Shown piece by piece: positions 9,887 to 20,889 of a DNA stretch of 64,000 nucleotides. Below the pieces are notes generated by a model that saw only the letters and a program-made list of their open reading frames with translations, was not told the origin of the DNA and did no database searches. The stretch is from Crocinitomicaceae bacterium (GTDB taxonomy: Bacteria; Bacteroidota; Bacteroidia; Flavobacteriales_D; Crocinitomicaceae): NCBI GenBank assembly GCA_017983465.1, contig JAGOBK010000009.1, positions 1 to 64,000 on the forward strand, written 5' to 3'. The translations under genes were made by a program, and so were the position numbers. Each line of letters opens with the position of its first letter. The first letter of the stretch is position 1.

Positions 9887-11893
9887 ATGTCAAATTTGTC
9901 TTTTGCACAAGAAATCCAAGAAGGAATTCCAACGAACATTCCCACAGAAAAATCTTGGGATTCGAACGTCAATCATGCGCCAAAACGCAAGGATATTCTA
10001 TCAAAGGAAGAAAAGAAATTAGCCATTGCGAATGCGCTGCGCTATTTTCCAAAAGAACAACACGCTGAATTATCGAAAGATTTTGTTGCTGAATTAAACA
10101 CTTACGGCCGTATTTATATGCACCGTTATCGTCCTAATCACGCCATCTTTGCTCGTCCCATTTCGGAATACCCCGGAAAATCACTTCAAGCTCGCGCAAT
10201 CATGTTGATGATTCAAAATAACTTGGATCATGCGGTAGCTCAACATCCTCATGAACTCATTACATATGGTGGAAATGGTGCAGTCTTCCAAAACTGGATT
10301 CAGTACCGTTTAACCATGAAATATTTGTCTGAAATGACGGACGAACAAACGTTAGTCATGTATTCTGGGCATCCAATGGGATTATTCCCATCACATAAGA
10401 ATGCACCTCGCGTCGTAGTGACGAATGGAATGATGATTCCGAATTATTCTAAACCAGATGATTGGGAAAAATTCAATGCGCTTGGAGTAACACAATACGG
10501 ACAAATGACCGCTGGTTCGTACATGTACATAGGACCACAAGGAATTGTTCACGGTACTACAATCACCGTTCTAAATGCCGTTCGACGTTTAGCAAAAAAC
10601 CGCGATGATATCAGAGGAAAATTGTTCCTAACAGCCGGACTTGGTGGAATGTCAGGTGCTCAACCGAAGGCAGGAAATATTGCTGGTGTTATTTCAGTGA
10701 CCGCAGAGGTGAATCCAAAAGCAGCGAAAACGCGACATGAACAAGGTTGGGTTGACGAAATAATCTCCGATTTAGATGAATTGTCAGTACGTGTAAAAAA
10801 GGCACAAGAAGCCAAAGAAGTTGTTTCGATTGCCTACCTCGGAAACGTTGTGGATGTTTGGGAGAAATTTGATGAAACAGGGGTTCATGTGGATTTAGGT
10901 TCGGATCAAACGTCTCTACATAATCCATGGGCTGGAGGATATTATCCTGCAGGTCTTACTTTTGAAGAGTCCAATGAAATGATGGCAAATGACCCTGACA
11001 AATTCAAGGAATATGTTCAAGAAAGCTTGAGACGCCACGCGGCTTCTGTCAATAAGCACACGGAAAGAGGAACATATTTCTTCGATTATGGCAATGCCTT
11101 TTTATTAGAGTCTTCACGTGCTGGAGGAGATGTGATGGCTAAAAACCACATTGATTTTAAGTATCCTTCTTACGTTCAAGATATTTTAGGACCAATGTGT
11201 TTTGATTACGGATTTGGTCCGTTTAGATGGGTCTGCGCTTCAGGCGATACAAGTGACTTAGAAAAAACAGATGCTATCGCATGCAGAGTTTTGGAAGAAA
11301 TGATGGTGCATAGTCCAGTTGAAATCCAACAACAAATGGCGGATAATATTCAGTGGATTAAAGGAGCACAAGAAAATAAAATGGTTGTCGGATCACAAGC
11401 CAGAATCCTGTATGCAGATGCAGAAGGAAGAATGCGCATTGCGGAAGCCTTTAATCAAGCAATTTCTCGCGGTGAAATTGGACCGGTTATTTTAGGCCGT
11501 GATCACCATGATGTTTCTGGAACGGATTCACCATACCGTGAGACGTCCAATATTTACGATGGTTCTCGATTTACCGCAGATATGGCCATTCAAAATGTCA
11601 TTGGTGATAGTTTCCGCGGTGCAACGTGGGTTTCCATTCACAATGGCGGCGGAGTTGGCTGGGGAGAAGTCATCAACGGTGGATTTGGAATGCTATTGGA
11701 TGGTAGCTCTGACGCAGATCGCAATTTAAAAATGATGTTGCATTGGGACGTTAACAATGGTATCGCGCGACGCAATTGGGCTCGAAACGAAAATGCTATT
11801 TTTGCCATCAAACGTGCGATGGAAATCGAACCAAATCTGAAAGTAACCTTGCCAAATTTGGTCGATGATCAATTATTGGAGGATATTTTTTAA
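9887..11893 (+). CDS. hutU: Urocanate hydratase
   Basis: 668 residues, the length of the longer urocanate hydratase form seen in Bacteroidota. The NAD-binding block GLGGMSGAQPKAG, the FRWVCASGDTSDLEKTD stretch and the late blocks GRDHHDVSGTDSPYRE and SIHNGGGVGWGE are all present. It converts urocanate to imidazolone propionate, the second step of histidine degradation, in the cytoplasm. It stands alone: no hutH, hutI or hutG is in the window. Its stop is shared in a TTAA with the convergent phosphatase-like gene. Confidence 0.96.
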   Translation: MSNLSFAQEIQEGIPTNIPTEKSWDSNVNHAPKRKDILSKEEKKLAIANALRYFPKEQHAELSKDFVAELNTYGRIYMHRYRPNHAIFARPISEYPGKSLQARAIMLMIQNNLDHAVAQHPHELITYGGNGAVFQNWIQYRLTMKYLSEMTDEQTLVMYSGHPMGLFPSHKNAPRVVVTNGMMIPNYSKPDDWEKFNALGVTQYGQMTAGSYMYIGPQGIVHGTTITVLNAVRRLAKNRDDIRGKLFLTAGLGGMSGAQPKAGNIAGVISVTAEVNPKAAKTRHEQGWVDEIISDLDELSVRVKKAQEAKEVVSIAYLGNVVDVWEKFDETGVHVDLGSDQTSLHNPWAGGYYPAGLTFEESNEMMANDPDKFKEYVQESLRRHAASVNKHTERGTYFFDYGNAFLLESSRAGGDVMAKNHIDFKYPSYVQDILGPMCFDYGFGPFRWVCASGDTSDLEKTDAIACRVLEEMMVHSPVEIQQQMADNIQWIKGAQENKMVVGSQARILYADAEGRMRIAEAFNQAISRGEIGPVILGRDHHDVSGTDSPYRETSNIYDGSRFTADMAIQNVIGDSFRGATWVSIHNGGGVGWGEVINGGFGMLLDGSSDADRNLKMMLHWDVNNGIARRNWARNENAIFAIKRAMEIEPNLKVTLPNLVDDQLLEDIF

Positions 11894-12828
11894 GGTCTAA
11901 AAGCTTCTTCTAGAAAACGCCCTTTACTGGTAGGCATGTCAAAGTGAAGGAGTGTGGAAATTGTTTTCGAAATGTCGATTAATTCGCCTTCTTTTTGAAT
12001 GGACAATCCCTTTGGTGTATCTGGACCAAGTACTAATAGTGAAATGTGTCTACATCCTTCACAACGGTCACCATGGTTCACAAATCCTGACTTTACACCA
12101 TCTAGATGTCTTCCGTGGTCGTTGGTGATAAACAATGTTGTTTGATTTTTCATCAAAGGATTGGATTGAATCATCGCCCATAAATTGGCAGCATAAGCGT
12201 CACATGCCGTGATTGATTCCTTGTATTTTTCCCAGTTGTTTGCATGTCCATAAACGTCTACTGCTAATAAATTGATTAACATTACGTGGGGTGCATCAGG
12301 ACTCGATACCAACTCTGTCACTTTTGCAAATGTTTTTTCATCCTTCCCGTAACCTAGTCCATTTCCGTTAGGACCACAATACGTAGAGGCCAAAAATTGA
12401 TCGTGCCATTTCTTATTTTCGGTATTAGCTAGCACATCTAGCTTTCCCTTACTCGCAACGATGTAGGCATCTTTTTTTGCAGCGCCAGTTGACTTCAGGT
12501 AATACTGAAACAAAGATGGATTTTTCGGTAAACTTGTCCCGGAGTTCGAAATTCGCTGATAAACGCCAGTAGCAATAGCGGTGTGTCCCGGAACGGTGTA
12601 TGTGACACCGTTGTTTTTGAAATCCTCATAAAATGCACCTTCATAGCGAAGTGAGTCGCACAACACAGGACTTAAACGACAGGAAGTATCGCCATAGGTT
12701 TCACTGTAACGAGGTCCATCAATTACTAAAATGACGACATACTTTGTTTGATAGGAACTAGTTCTTTGTTGAGCGAAAAGCGTTGGGCCGAAAAGTAATA
12801 AAACGAATGCTGCAATGTGAATTTTCAT
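11890..12828 (-). CDS. Exported alkaline-phosphatase-superfamily protein
   Basis: 312 residues with a signal peptide (MKIHIAAFVLLLFGPTLFAQ). The alkaline phosphatase/sulfatase/phosphodiesterase fold is indicated by VILVIDGPRYSETYG near the N-terminus (metal-binding Asp, candidate nucleophile region), VPGHTAIATG in the middle, and TNDHGRH with a later NHGD. Substrate unknown. The start has a TATTTTTG box only four bases upstream, see the promoter entry. Convergent with hutU, sharing four bases. Confidence 0.78.
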   Translation of the reverse strand: MKIHIAAFVLLLFGPTLFAQQRTSSYQTKYVVILVIDGPRYSETYGDTSCRLSPVLCDSLRYEGAFYEDFKNNGVTYTVPGHTAIATGVYQRISNSGTSLPKNPSLFQYYLKSTGAAKKDAYIVASKGKLDVLANTENKKWHDQFLASTYCGPNGNGLGYGKDEKTFAKVTELVSSPDAPHVMLINLLAVDVYGHANNWEKYKESITACDAYAANLWAMIQSNPLMKNQTTLFITNDHGRHLDGVKSGFVNHGDRCEGCRHISLLVLGPDTPKGLSIQKEGELIDISKTISTLLHFDMPTSKGRFLEEAFRP

Positions 12829-12832
12829 AATT

Positions 12833-12840
12833 CAAAAATA
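12833..12840 (-). promoter_or_regulatory. TAnnTTTG box four bases before a start codon
   Basis: On the reverse strand TATTTTTG is followed by AATT and then the ATG at 12828. The spacing places the expected transcript start at or next to the start codon. No clear -33 TTG is visible. One of seven such cases in the window. Confidence 0.5.
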
Positions 12841-12858
12841 CACATTATCCTAAGTCCA

Positions 12859-14283
12859 TTAGTCTTTTAGGATTTTTACTGTCTGGATGTGTTTTCCATC
12901 ACGTGTAATGCGAAGCAAATAAACACCGTTTTCAAGAGTGGAAATATCCAAAGAATGAGCCTGTTGTTTTCCACTTAAAACCAATTTGCCTTGCAGGTCT
13001 AACAGTTGAATTTTGTCTGTAGCTTCCAAGCCATCTAGATTCAAAATGGAAGAAGTAGGATTTGGATAAACACGTATCATTTCTTCTTTTAACGGAGATA
13101 AGCCACTTAAATTAGCATCGTATATAACACGAATCTTAATGGATTTGTGAACAGTTTGCGCAGGAACACCGTTGTCCGTCATGTCCATATCGATGGAATA
13201 TATTCCAGGTTGAACATTCGTTGCATCAAACGTTAAATTATACTCTGTGAATTCCCCGTTTGGAATCGCAACATACGTCAATGCGCTTGGATGTGAACAA
13301 GATAAAGTGGAGCTTGTTAATTGTCCAATTTCAGGTGTACTTACTCCGAGCGTAAAGTCAATAGCGTTTAAACTTTTGTGCAGCGTATCACCAGTGTATA
13401 CATCAATCGTATCACAAATTAGGCTACTCATGACAAGCGGCGGAATATTTGTTGTTGAACTGGACAAATTAAAGTAGATTTCTTGATCATCTAGAAAATC
13501 AACACCGTCAAATGTGTTGTATGGACCATCAAAAGAGGTTCCAAGTGTATCAAACTGTCCAACTTGAAAATAATCAAGTCCGTTGCCGATGTTCACTCCA
13601 ACAGTTGCGGGAGTTCCACCAATTCCGTTTACGCCTAATGACGCTGATCCGGTTGTCCATTGCATGTCTCCAAAACAAAAGGATACGTTGTTGCCAGCAG
13701 GAACCAAGGTGTCTTGTCCGTCTGAAATAATCAATTGAAAGGTATTTAATTTGTCTTCCATCATATTCCAATATCCAACATGATCCCAAACAACGACAAG
13801 CGAATGAGGATTTAACTTAAACCAAACACTTCCTCCGTTAGTGGAACGTGTATCAACATCAGCCCAAAAAGGGGCAATCATGTTATAGGTAGGATCTGGA
13901 AAGGGATTTGCCGTAAACGTACTATAAGGAAGATCAAATGAGATGTTTCCATTATTGTTGATGTACAAACTATCATACGTTGTCCCGTAAAAACTAAAAT
14001 TAAACGGAAGTACAATGACATTGGAAAATTCATCATCGTTTGGCGGCATCGCTAAAGTGAAGGTTGTATCCAAAGGGATTAAGCAATCGCACACGCCTGA
14101 TTTTGTTGAATTCCCCGTGTAATGTATCAATGGATTACTGGAGGGAACGATATCAATCAAACTTTGATTAGTGATCATTCCTTGAGATTTCAAACTTTGG
14201 TATTCTTTTGAATTAACTTTAATGGACTGACTATTTAAAGTAAATGTGAAAAGCCCGATAATTCCTAGTAATAGTGCTCTCAT
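12859..14283 (-). CDS. Nidogen-domain surface protein with T9SS type A sorting domain
   Basis: The reading frame opens at 14322, but the ATG at 14283 is preferred because it gives a clean signal peptide (MRALLLGIIGLFTFTLNSQ); 474 residues. A NIDO-like domain spans about residues 70-235, recognisable from PFNFSFYG, LYINNNGNISF and MIAPFWADVDTR. The C-terminal about 75 residues (VYPNPTSS, LLDLQGKLV, LENGVYLLRI, TVKILKD) form a type A T9SS sorting domain. It should be secreted or anchored at the surface, possibly in adhesion. Divergent from sufA. Confidence 0.85.
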   Translation of the reverse strand: MRALLLGIIGLFTFTLNSQSIKVNSKEYQSLKSQGMITNQSLIDIVPSSNPLIHYTGNSTKSGVCDCLIPLDTTFTLAMPPNDDEFSNVIVLPFNFSFYGTTYDSLYINNNGNISFDLPYSTFTANPFPDPTYNMIAPFWADVDTRSTNGGSVWFKLNPHSLVVVWDHVGYWNMMEDKLNTFQLIISDGQDTLVPAGNNVSFCFGDMQWTTGSASLGVNGIGGTPATVGVNIGNGLDYFQVGQFDTLGTSFDGPYNTFDGVDFLDDQEIYFNLSSSTTNIPPLVMSSLICDTIDVYTGDTLHKSLNAIDFTLGVSTPEIGQLTSSTLSCSHPSALTYVAIPNGEFTEYNLTFDATNVQPGIYSIDMDMTDNGVPAQTVHKSIKIRVIYDANLSGLSPLKEEMIRVYPNPTSSILNLDGLEATDKIQLLDLQGKLVLSGKQQAHSLDISTLENGVYLLRITRDGKHIQTVKILKD

Positions 14284-14389
14284 AGCGTTAAAATTTGAGT
14301 AAATCGAAACGAAAATTACCATTTTTTTTCAAGAATCGAAAACATTCATTTGATGGGGGTGTTTTCTAGATTAAATAATCAAATAAACG

Positions 14390-14421
14390 TTTGTTCAAAT
14401 ACCATAAAAGTGGTAATTTTG
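14390..14421 (+). promoter_or_regulatory. Promoter of the suf operon
   Basis: TTTG at 14390-14393, a 20-base spacer and TAATTTTG at 14414-14421 match the Bacteroidota vegetative consensus (TTTG-N19-21-TAnnTTTG) fully. The expected start of transcription leaves a leader of about 40 bases before the ATG at 14469. Confidence 0.7.
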
Positions 14422-14468
14422 TGGACGATTAACAGTTTATTTATAATTAATCTAAATAAAAACTGATT

Positions 14469-14792
14469 ATGATTACAGTTACAGACAATGCAAAGAAGCA
14501 AGCCTTAAGGTTGATGGAAGATGAGGGTAAAGAAGGTCTTTTTATCCGCGTTGGAGTGCAAGGTGGTGGTTGTTCAGGATTAATGTATCAATTGACATTT
14601 GACAATCAGGATTTAGAAGGAGATAAATCCTTTGAAGACAACGGAATTAAAGTGGTCGTTGACAAGAAAAGTTATCTGTATTTAATTGGAACAACCTTAG
14701 ATTTTTCCGGAGGATTAAATGGAAAGGGATTTGTGTTTCAAAACCCGAATGCAGATCGAACATGTGGATGTGGAGAGTCTTTCTCTGTTTAA
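14469..14792 (+). CDS. A-type iron-sulfur carrier (SufA/IscA/ErpA family)
   Basis: 107 residues. The three conserved cysteines are present, one in GGGCSGLMY and two in the C-terminal TCGCGESF. Such proteins take Fe-S clusters from the SufBCD scaffold and pass them to targets. First gene of the suf operon, nine bases before sufB. Whether it is orthologous to SufA or ErpA cannot be settled by eye. Confidence 0.92.
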   Translation: MITVTDNAKKQALRLMEDEGKEGLFIRVGVQGGGCSGLMYQLTFDNQDLEGDKSFEDNGIKVVVDKKSYLYLIGTTLDFSGGLNGKGFVFQNPNADRTCGCGESFSV

Positions 14793-14801
14793 GAAAAAGC
14801 T

Positions 14802-16250
14802 ATGGCAGGATATACTGAAAATGAGTTAGCTCAAGATCTCGAAAACCAAGAGTATAAATTTGGATTCGTCACGGATATTGAAGCAGATACGGTTCCAATT
14901 GGATTAAATGAGGACATCATCCGCTTAATTTCTGAAAAGAAGGAAGAGCCAGAATGGTTACTTGAATACCGACTAAAGGCCTTCGCTATCTGGAAGGAAA
15001 TGACAGAACCAGAATGGGCGCATGTCCACTATAAAAAACCAGATTTTCAAGCAATCGCTTATTACTCTGCTCCAAAACAAACGAAAAAATACGAATCCTG
15101 GGATGACGTTGATCCAGAAATGAAAGAAACCATGAAAAAATTGGGGATTTCAATGGAAGAGCAACAACGTTTAACGGGGGTTGCGGTGGATTTTGTCATG
15201 GATTCTGTTTCTGTAGCAACATCGTTCAAAGAAAAACTCGGAGAACTTGGTGTGATTTTCTGCTCTTTTTCAGACGCAGTACAAAATCATCCTGATCTCG
15301 TTAAAAAATACATGGGATCCGTTGTTCCAATGACCGATAATTTTTATGCGGCATTGAACGCAGCGGTATTCACAGATGGATCCTTCTGTTACATACCAAA
15401 AGGTGTTCGTTGTCCAATGGAATTGTCGACTTACTTCAGAATCAATGCCGGTGGTACTGGCCAATTTGAGCGAACATTAGTCGTAGCAGATGAAGGATCA
15501 TACGTTTCTTACCTTGAAGGTTGTACAGCTCCTCAACGTGATGAAAATCAATTGCATGCTGCTGTGGTAGAATTAATTGCCATGGATCATGCGGAAATTA
15601 AATATTCCACCGTTCAAAACTGGTATCCAGGCGATAAAGAAGGGAAAGGTGGTGTTTTTAATTTTGTTACCAAGCGAGGAATGTGCAATACACATGCAAA
15701 AATATCATGGACACAAGTCGAAACAGGCTCTGCGGTTACTTGGAAATATCCTTCGTGCGTACTCAAAGGAGACCATTCTATTGGAGAATTTTACTCTGTT
15801 GCTGTAACGAATAATTACCAACAAGCAGATACAGGAACCAAAATGATTCACCTTGGCAAAAACACCAAGAGTACGATTATTTCTAAAGGGATCTCCGCAG
15901 GAAAATCACAGAATTCTTACCGTGGACTCGTTCAAATAAATAAAGGTGCCCAAAATGCCCGTAATTTTTCGCAATGTGATTCACTGTTGATGACTGACGA
16001 ATGCGGTGCACATACATTTCCTTACATCGAATGTAAAAATCCAACAGCGAAAATTGAACATGAAGCGACAACATCTAAAATTGGAGAAGACCAATTGTTT
16101 TATTGTATGCAACGTGGAATCAGCGAGGAAAAAGCGATCAGCTTGATTGTGAATGGATATTGTAAGGAAGTATTAAACCAATTACCCATGGAATTTGCCG
16201 TGGAAGCACAAAAATTGCTGGCAATTAGTTTAGAGGGTAGTGTAGGATAA
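14802..16250 (+). CDS. sufB: Fe-S cluster assembly scaffold SufB
   Basis: 482 residues, standard for SufB. The central beta-helix region and C-terminal blocks are typical ([38 protein letters not shown] in shorter pieces, and [17 protein letters not shown] near the end). With SufC and SufD it forms the cytoplasmic SufBC2D complex on which clusters are built. Followed by sufC after a 45-base gap. Confidence 0.96.
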   Translation: MAGYTENELAQDLENQEYKFGFVTDIEADTVPIGLNEDIIRLISEKKEEPEWLLEYRLKAFAIWKEMTEPEWAHVHYKKPDFQAIAYYSAPKQTKKYESWDDVDPEMKETMKKLGISMEEQQRLTGVAVDFVMDSVSVATSFKEKLGELGVIFCSFSDAVQNHPDLVKKYMGSVVPMTDNFYAALNAAVFTDGSFCYIPKGVRCPMELSTYFRINAGGTGQFERTLVVADEGSYVSYLEGCTAPQRDENQLHAAVVELIAMDHAEIKYSTVQNWYPGDKEGKGGVFNFVTKRGMCNTHAKISWTQVETGSAVTWKYPSCVLKGDHSIGEFYSVAVTNNYQQADTGTKMIHLGKNTKSTIISKGISAGKSQNSYRGLVQINKGAQNARNFSQCDSLLMTDECGAHTFPYIECKNPTAKIEHEATTSKIGEDQLFYCMQRGISEEKAISLIVNGYCKEVLNQLPMEFAVEAQKLLAISLEGSVG

Positions 16251-16295
16251 GAAAGTAGATAAAAGGAATTAGTTCTGATTAAGAAAAGATAAGAG

Positions 16296-17048
16296 ATGAT
16301 TAAAATTGAAAATTTACACGCAAGTATCGATGGAAAAGAAATCCTAAAAGGATTAAACTTGGAAGTGAAAGCGGGAGAAGTTCATGCGATAATGGGTCCG
16401 AATGGCGCTGGAAAAAGTACACTTGCTAGTGTCTTAGCTGGGCGTGAAGATTATGAAGTAACTGCTGGTTCAGTCGATTTCGACGGAACAGATTTATTGG
16501 AATTATCTACAGAGGATCGTGCGAGAGAAGGATTATTCTTAGCTTTTCAATATCCCGTTGAAATCCCAGGTGTATCGAATATAAACTTCCTTCGAACTGC
16601 TTTGAATGAAATCAGAGCATACAAAGGTGAAGATCAAATTTCAGCGAAGGATTTCATGGCAATGGTTCGTGAAAAATCTGCCATTGTTGAATTGGACAGC
16701 AAATTAGCTTCCCGCGCAGTGAATGAAGGATTTTCTGGAGGTGAGAAAAAACGAAATGAAATCTTCCAAATGGCGATGTTAGAACCGAAATTAGCGGTAC
16801 TAGATGAAACGGATTCTGGTTTGGACATCGATGCTTTGCGCATTGTGGCAAATGGAGTCAATACATTGAAATCTGACAAGAATGCGACGATTGTGATTAC
16901 GCATTACCAACGTTTGTTGGACTACATCGTCCCTGATTTCGTACACGTTTTGTATAACGGACGAATCGTGATGACAGGAACGAAAGATTTGGCATTGGAA
17001 TTAGAGGAAAAAGGATACGACTGGATCAAAGATTCAATTGACGCGTAA
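16296..17048 (+). CDS. sufC: Fe-S cluster assembly ATPase SufC
   Basis: 250 residues, ABC-type ATPase. Walker A GPNGAGKST at about residues 33-41, the ABC signature as FSGGEKKRNEI, Walker B as LAVLDETDSGLDID, and the switch His in ITHYQRLL. SufC drives conformational change of SufB/SufD. In operon, nine bases before sufD. Confidence 0.97.
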   Translation: MIKIENLHASIDGKEILKGLNLEVKAGEVHAIMGPNGAGKSTLASVLAGREDYEVTAGSVDFDGTDLLELSTEDRAREGLFLAFQYPVEIPGVSNINFLRTALNEIRAYKGEDQISAKDFMAMVREKSAIVELDSKLASRAVNEGFSGGEKKRNEIFQMAMLEPKLAVLDETDSGLDIDALRIVANGVNTLKSDKNATIVITHYQRLLDYIVPDFVHVLYNGRIVMTGTKDLALELEEKGYDWIKDSIDA

Positions 17049-17057
17049 GAAAAAGCA

Positions 17058-18299
17058 ATGGAAAACTCGAATAAATTAAGTCAATTTACAAGTCGATTTG
17101 CCTCTACCGAAATCAACGCGCTTCTGCCCATGGCAGCTACAGCTCGTGAGTTTTTGGCGGGAAACGACTTTCCAACAACGAGAGTTGAACGATTTAAATA
17201 CACGCGCTTGACAAAACTGGCAAATGCTCAGTTTGATTTGAACAAAGCAGAAACTGTTTCTGATTTCCGTAAACATCAGATTTGTTCAGACGCCATCGCT
17301 ATTTTTATCGTCAATGGAAGGGCATACCTTCCGGAAACGAGCTTGCCAGTAGGACTCACAATCGATTATATTGAATCAGCTAAGTCATTGCCAACATCAA
17401 GTGTAAAAGATGTCTTTGCCGGAATGAACGTATTATATGCGCAATCTGGTGTCTGTGTCCATGTTGCTAAAAACACGGTCATTGATTCAGTGATTGAAAT
17501 TGTACATGTGTGTAAAGGTTCTTATGCTGGATTTACCCGTCACCATGTATCAATCGGAGAGCACGCACAAGCGAAGGTAGTGTTGACCTATGCTTCTGAG
17601 GCGACAAATGAATGCTTCTCTCATGTGCATACGTCTATTGAAGTTGGAAAGCAAGCACATGTGAATGTGGAGAAGGTTCAACTGGAATCAAGTGAAATGT
17701 ATTCCTTTTCAGATGAAGAGATTTGGCAAGATGCAGACTCTGTATTCCAAATTAATACCTTGACCTTGGATGGAAATTTAGTACGTAATGATTTGCATAT
17801 TCAAGTTCAAGGAGAGCATGCAGAAACACACTTGAATGGTATGTACATGTTGAACGGACAACAACACGTTGCAAACTACTCAACCGTTGATCACCAAGTA
17901 GCGAATTGCGAAAGCCACGAGCTTTATAAAGGCATTATGGATGATAAATCAATGTCCGTATTCAATGGGAAAGTATTTGTCCGTAAAGACGCTCAAAAAA
18001 CCAATGCATATCAGTCCAATGCAAATGTTTTGATAAGTGATGATTCAAGTGTGAATTCGAAACCAGAATTAGAGATTTATGCGGATGATGTAAAATGTTC
18101 TCACGGTTCTACCACAGGACAATTGGACGATGACGCAATTTTCTATTTACGTGCGAGAGGACTCTCGGAAAAAAGTGCCAAGCAATTAATGCTGACTGCA
18201 TTCATGTCGGATGTGTTGGATAAAATAACCATTCCGGAAGTGAAAGCGAAAGTTTTTAAAACAATCAATAAACGCTTTAATTGGGAATTAGAACTATAA
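17058..18299 (+). CDS. sufD: Fe-S cluster assembly protein SufD
   Basis: 413 residues. Less conserved N-terminus, then the SufB/SufD-type beta-helix domain with HGSTTGQLDDDAIFYLRARG and ARQL-like ending (AKQLMLTAFMSDVLDKI). Partner of SufB and SufC. Last gene of the suf operon in the window; the cysteine desulfurase SufS and SufE are not here and must lie elsewhere. A strong terminator follows. Confidence 0.95.
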   Translation: MENSNKLSQFTSRFASTEINALLPMAATAREFLAGNDFPTTRVERFKYTRLTKLANAQFDLNKAETVSDFRKHQICSDAIAIFIVNGRAYLPETSLPVGLTIDYIESAKSLPTSSVKDVFAGMNVLYAQSGVCVHVAKNTVIDSVIEIVHVCKGSYAGFTRHHVSIGEHAQAKVVLTYASEATNECFSHVHTSIEVGKQAHVNVEKVQLESSEMYSFSDEEIWQDADSVFQINTLTLDGNLVRNDLHIQVQGEHAETHLNGMYMLNGQQHVANYSTVDHQVANCESHELYKGIMDDKSMSVFNGKVFVRKDAQKTNAYQSNANVLISDDSSVNSKPELEIYADDVKCSHGSTTGQLDDDAIFYLRARGLSEKSAKQLMLTAFMSDVLDKITIPEVKAKVFKTINKRFNWELEL

Positions 18300-18324
18300 G
18301 TTCAACTGAAAAATATAACAAAAG

Positions 18325-18359
18325 AAAAAGCCCCTTACAAAATCGTTAGGGGCTTTTTT
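18325..18359. terminator. Bidirectional rho-independent terminator between sufD and atpG
   Basis: An AAAAAGCCCC arm (18325-18334) pairs with GGGGCTTTTT (18349-18358) around a short partly paired loop. The run of T on one side and of A on the other gives a U-tract in both directions, fitting the convergent suf and atp operons. Confidence 0.85.
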
Positions 18360-18377
18360 AGTTCTAAAAAATGAAGC

Positions 18378-19250
18378 TTATCCGTTCAATGCTTCAGCAC
18401 CACCAACGATCTCAAGGATCTCGTTCGTAATCGCAGCTTGACGTGCTTTGTTATAGCTTAATTTAAGGCTTTTTTGAAGTTCATTCGCATTATCCGTTGC
18501 TTTATGCATAGCGGTCATACGAGCGCCGTGCTCTGCTGCAAATGAATCGCGAATAGCTTTGTACAATTGAAGTTTTAACGATTTAGGGATTAAATCCTCT
18601 ACAATTTCAATTTTAGATGGCTCGAATAAATAGTCACCAGTATTCTCACCTTCCGTTGCAGTTGGAACGATTGGTAAGAACTGTTCCGTTTCCACAAATT
18701 GCGTTGCAGCATTGATGAAACGGTTGTAAACTAAAACGATTTTATCAAACGATTTGTTATTGAACTGTTGAATGATTTCTTCCGCTAATTGAGCAACAAC
18801 TTCGAAACGTAAGTCAGCATATACATCTTCCATGTTATCGATGCGCTCGTTTGCGTAGTTATATTCAGTACGCTTGTAGACGTCTCTAATTTTCTTTCCA
18901 ACGCTTAAAACGTGAACATTTGCGTCTTTAAAGTCTTCATTGATAAGTACGCCAGCGCGTTTGATAATGTTATTATTGAATCCACCACACAAACCACGGT
19001 TTGATGTAATACCAACAACTAAAACATTTTTTACTTCGCGTTGCTCTGAAAAAGCATTCTCAGAAAGATCTAGGGTCGCACTTAAGTTCTCTAGGATTTC
19101 TTTCAATTTTCCAGCGTATGGACGCATTTGCGTAACAGCATCTTGTGCACGTTTCAACTTAGCTGCAGAAACCATCTTCATTGCTGAAGTGATCTGCATC
19201 GTTGAGCCGACAGAGGCGATTCGGTTACGTATTTCTTTTAAATTAGCCAT
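18378..19250 (-). CDS. atpG: ATP synthase F1 subunit gamma
   Basis: 290 residues. Begins with the typical MANLKEIRNRIASVGSTMQI helix and ends with the conserved RQAAITNEILEIVGGAEAL. Central rotor stalk of F1. Last gene of the atpB-E-F-H-A-G operon; the beta and epsilon genes are not adjacent, as is usual in Bacteroidota. Separated from atpA by 37 bases. Confidence 0.97.
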   Translation of the reverse strand: MANLKEIRNRIASVGSTMQITSAMKMVSAAKLKRAQDAVTQMRPYAGKLKEILENLSATLDLSENAFSEQREVKNVLVVGITSNRGLCGGFNNNIIKRAGVLINEDFKDANVHVLSVGKKIRDVYKRTEYNYANERIDNMEDVYADLRFEVVAQLAEEIIQQFNNKSFDKIVLVYNRFINAATQFVETEQFLPIVPTATEGENTGDYLFEPSKIEIVEDLIPKSLKLQLYKAIRDSFAAEHGARMTAMHKATDNANELQKSLKLSYNKARQAAITNEILEIVGGAEALNG

Positions 19251-19287
19251 TCTTGATGTTTATCTTCAATCAAATGATGGGGAACAA

Positions 19288-20862
19288 TTAGAATTTCTCA
19301 GCGACTTCTTTCGCAACTTTCGTTAAAACAGCTTCGATTTCATCTGTGTATTTTCCAGCTTTCAATGCCACTAATGTGTCAGCATGTTTCGCTTCTAATA
19401 CAGTCAAATAATCTTTCTCGAAGTTTTTAACTTGGTTGATTGGAACATTTTGGATCAGTCCTTTCACTCCAACGTAAATGATCGCAATTTGTTTTTCAAC
19501 TGGGTATGGATCACCTTCTTTTTGTTTCAAGATTTCTACGTTACGAGCTCCTTTATCCAATACGTTTTTAGTAGCTGAATCCAAATCAGAACCAAATTTC
19601 GCAAACGCTTCTAATTCGCGGTATTGCGCTTGGTCTAATTTCAATGTACCAGCAACTTTTTTCATTGATTTAATCTGAGCAGATCCTCCTACACGAGAAA
19701 CGGAGATACCTACGTTGATCGCTGGACGAATACCAGAGTTAAATAAGTCACCTTCCAAGAAGATTTGTCCGTCAGTAATGGAAATTACGTTTGTTGGAAT
19801 GTATGCCGAAACGTCACCTGCTTGTGTTTCAATGATCGGAAGGGCTGTTAATGAACCACCACCTTTTACTTTATCTTTCAATGAAGCTGGAAGGTCGTTC
19901 ATTTGTTTCGCGATATTGTCATCAGAGATTACTTTCGCTGCACGCTCTAATAAGCGGGAGTGAAGGTAGAATACATCACCAGGGTATGCCTCGCGTCCCG
20001 GTGGACGACGTAACAACAATGATACCTCACGGTAAGCAACTGCTTGTTTAGATAAATCATCATAAACAATTAAAGCTGGTTTACCTAAATCTCTAAAGTA
20101 TTCTCCTACAGCTGCTCCAGTCATTGGTGCGTAAAACTGCATTGGAGCTGGATCTGATGCGTTGGAAGCTACAACGGTTGTATATGCCATTGCACCAGCA
20201 TCTTCTAGTTTTTTAACGATTCCTGCAACAGTTGAACCTTTTTGTCCAATCGCAACATAAATACAGTAAACAGGCTCACCACGATCGTAAAACTCACGTT
20301 GGTTAATGATCGTATCGATCGCAACCGTTGTTTTTCCTGTTTGACGGTCACCAATGATTAACTCACGTTGTCCACGTCCAATTGGAATCATCGCATCTAC
20401 CGCTTTGATACCTGTTTGAAGAGGTTCAGTTACTGGTTGACGGAAGATAACTCCCGGTGCTTTACGTTCGATAGGCATTTCGAATAACTCTCCAGCGATT
20501 GGTCCTTTGCCATCGATTGGTTGTCCTAATGTATCAATTACACGTCCAACTACGCCATCACCAACTTTTACAGAAGCGATTTTCCCAAGACGGCGAACAG
20601 TATCACCTTCTTTTACACTTGAAGATCTTCCTAAAAGTACAGCTCCTACATTGTCTTCTTCCAAGTTCAATGCAATTCCTTGCATTCCACCTGCGAATTC
20701 AATTAATTCACCGTATTGAACACCATTCATTCCATAGATGCGTGCAATACCATCTCCTACTTGAAGAACGGTACCTACTTCCTGTAATTCTGCTTCAGAG
20801 CGAAATCCAGAAAGTTGCTCTCTTAAAATTGCGGAAACTTCTGCTGGTTTGATATCTGCCAT
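19288..20862 (-). CDS. atpA: ATP synthase F1 subunit alpha
   Basis: 524 residues. P-loop GDRQTGKT at about 170-177, the [27 protein letters not shown] region (in pieces), and [14 protein letters not shown] near residue 380 are canonical. Non-catalytic nucleotide-binding subunit of F1. Between atpH and atpG. Confidence 0.98.
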   Translation of the reverse strand: MADIKPAEVSAILREQLSGFRSEAELQEVGTVLQVGDGIARIYGMNGVQYGELIEFAGGMQGIALNLEEDNVGAVLLGRSSSVKEGDTVRRLGKIASVKVGDGVVGRVIDTLGQPIDGKGPIAGELFEMPIERKAPGVIFRQPVTEPLQTGIKAVDAMIPIGRGQRELIIGDRQTGKTTVAIDTIINQREFYDRGEPVYCIYVAIGQKGSTVAGIVKKLEDAGAMAYTTVVASNASDPAPMQFYAPMTGAAVGEYFRDLGKPALIVYDDLSKQAVAYREVSLLLRRPPGREAYPGDVFYLHSRLLERAAKVISDDNIAKQMNDLPASLKDKVKGGGSLTALPIIETQAGDVSAYIPTNVISITDGQIFLEGDLFNSGIRPAINVGISVSRVGGSAQIKSMKKVAGTLKLDQAQYRELEAFAKFGSDLDSATKNVLDKGARNVEILKQKEGDPYPVEKQIAIIYVGVKGLIQNVPINQVKNFEKDYLTVLEAKHADTLVALKAGKYTDEIEAVLTKVAKEVAEKF

Positions 20863-20889
20863 TTTTACTTTATTTATTGTGTCGTTTGA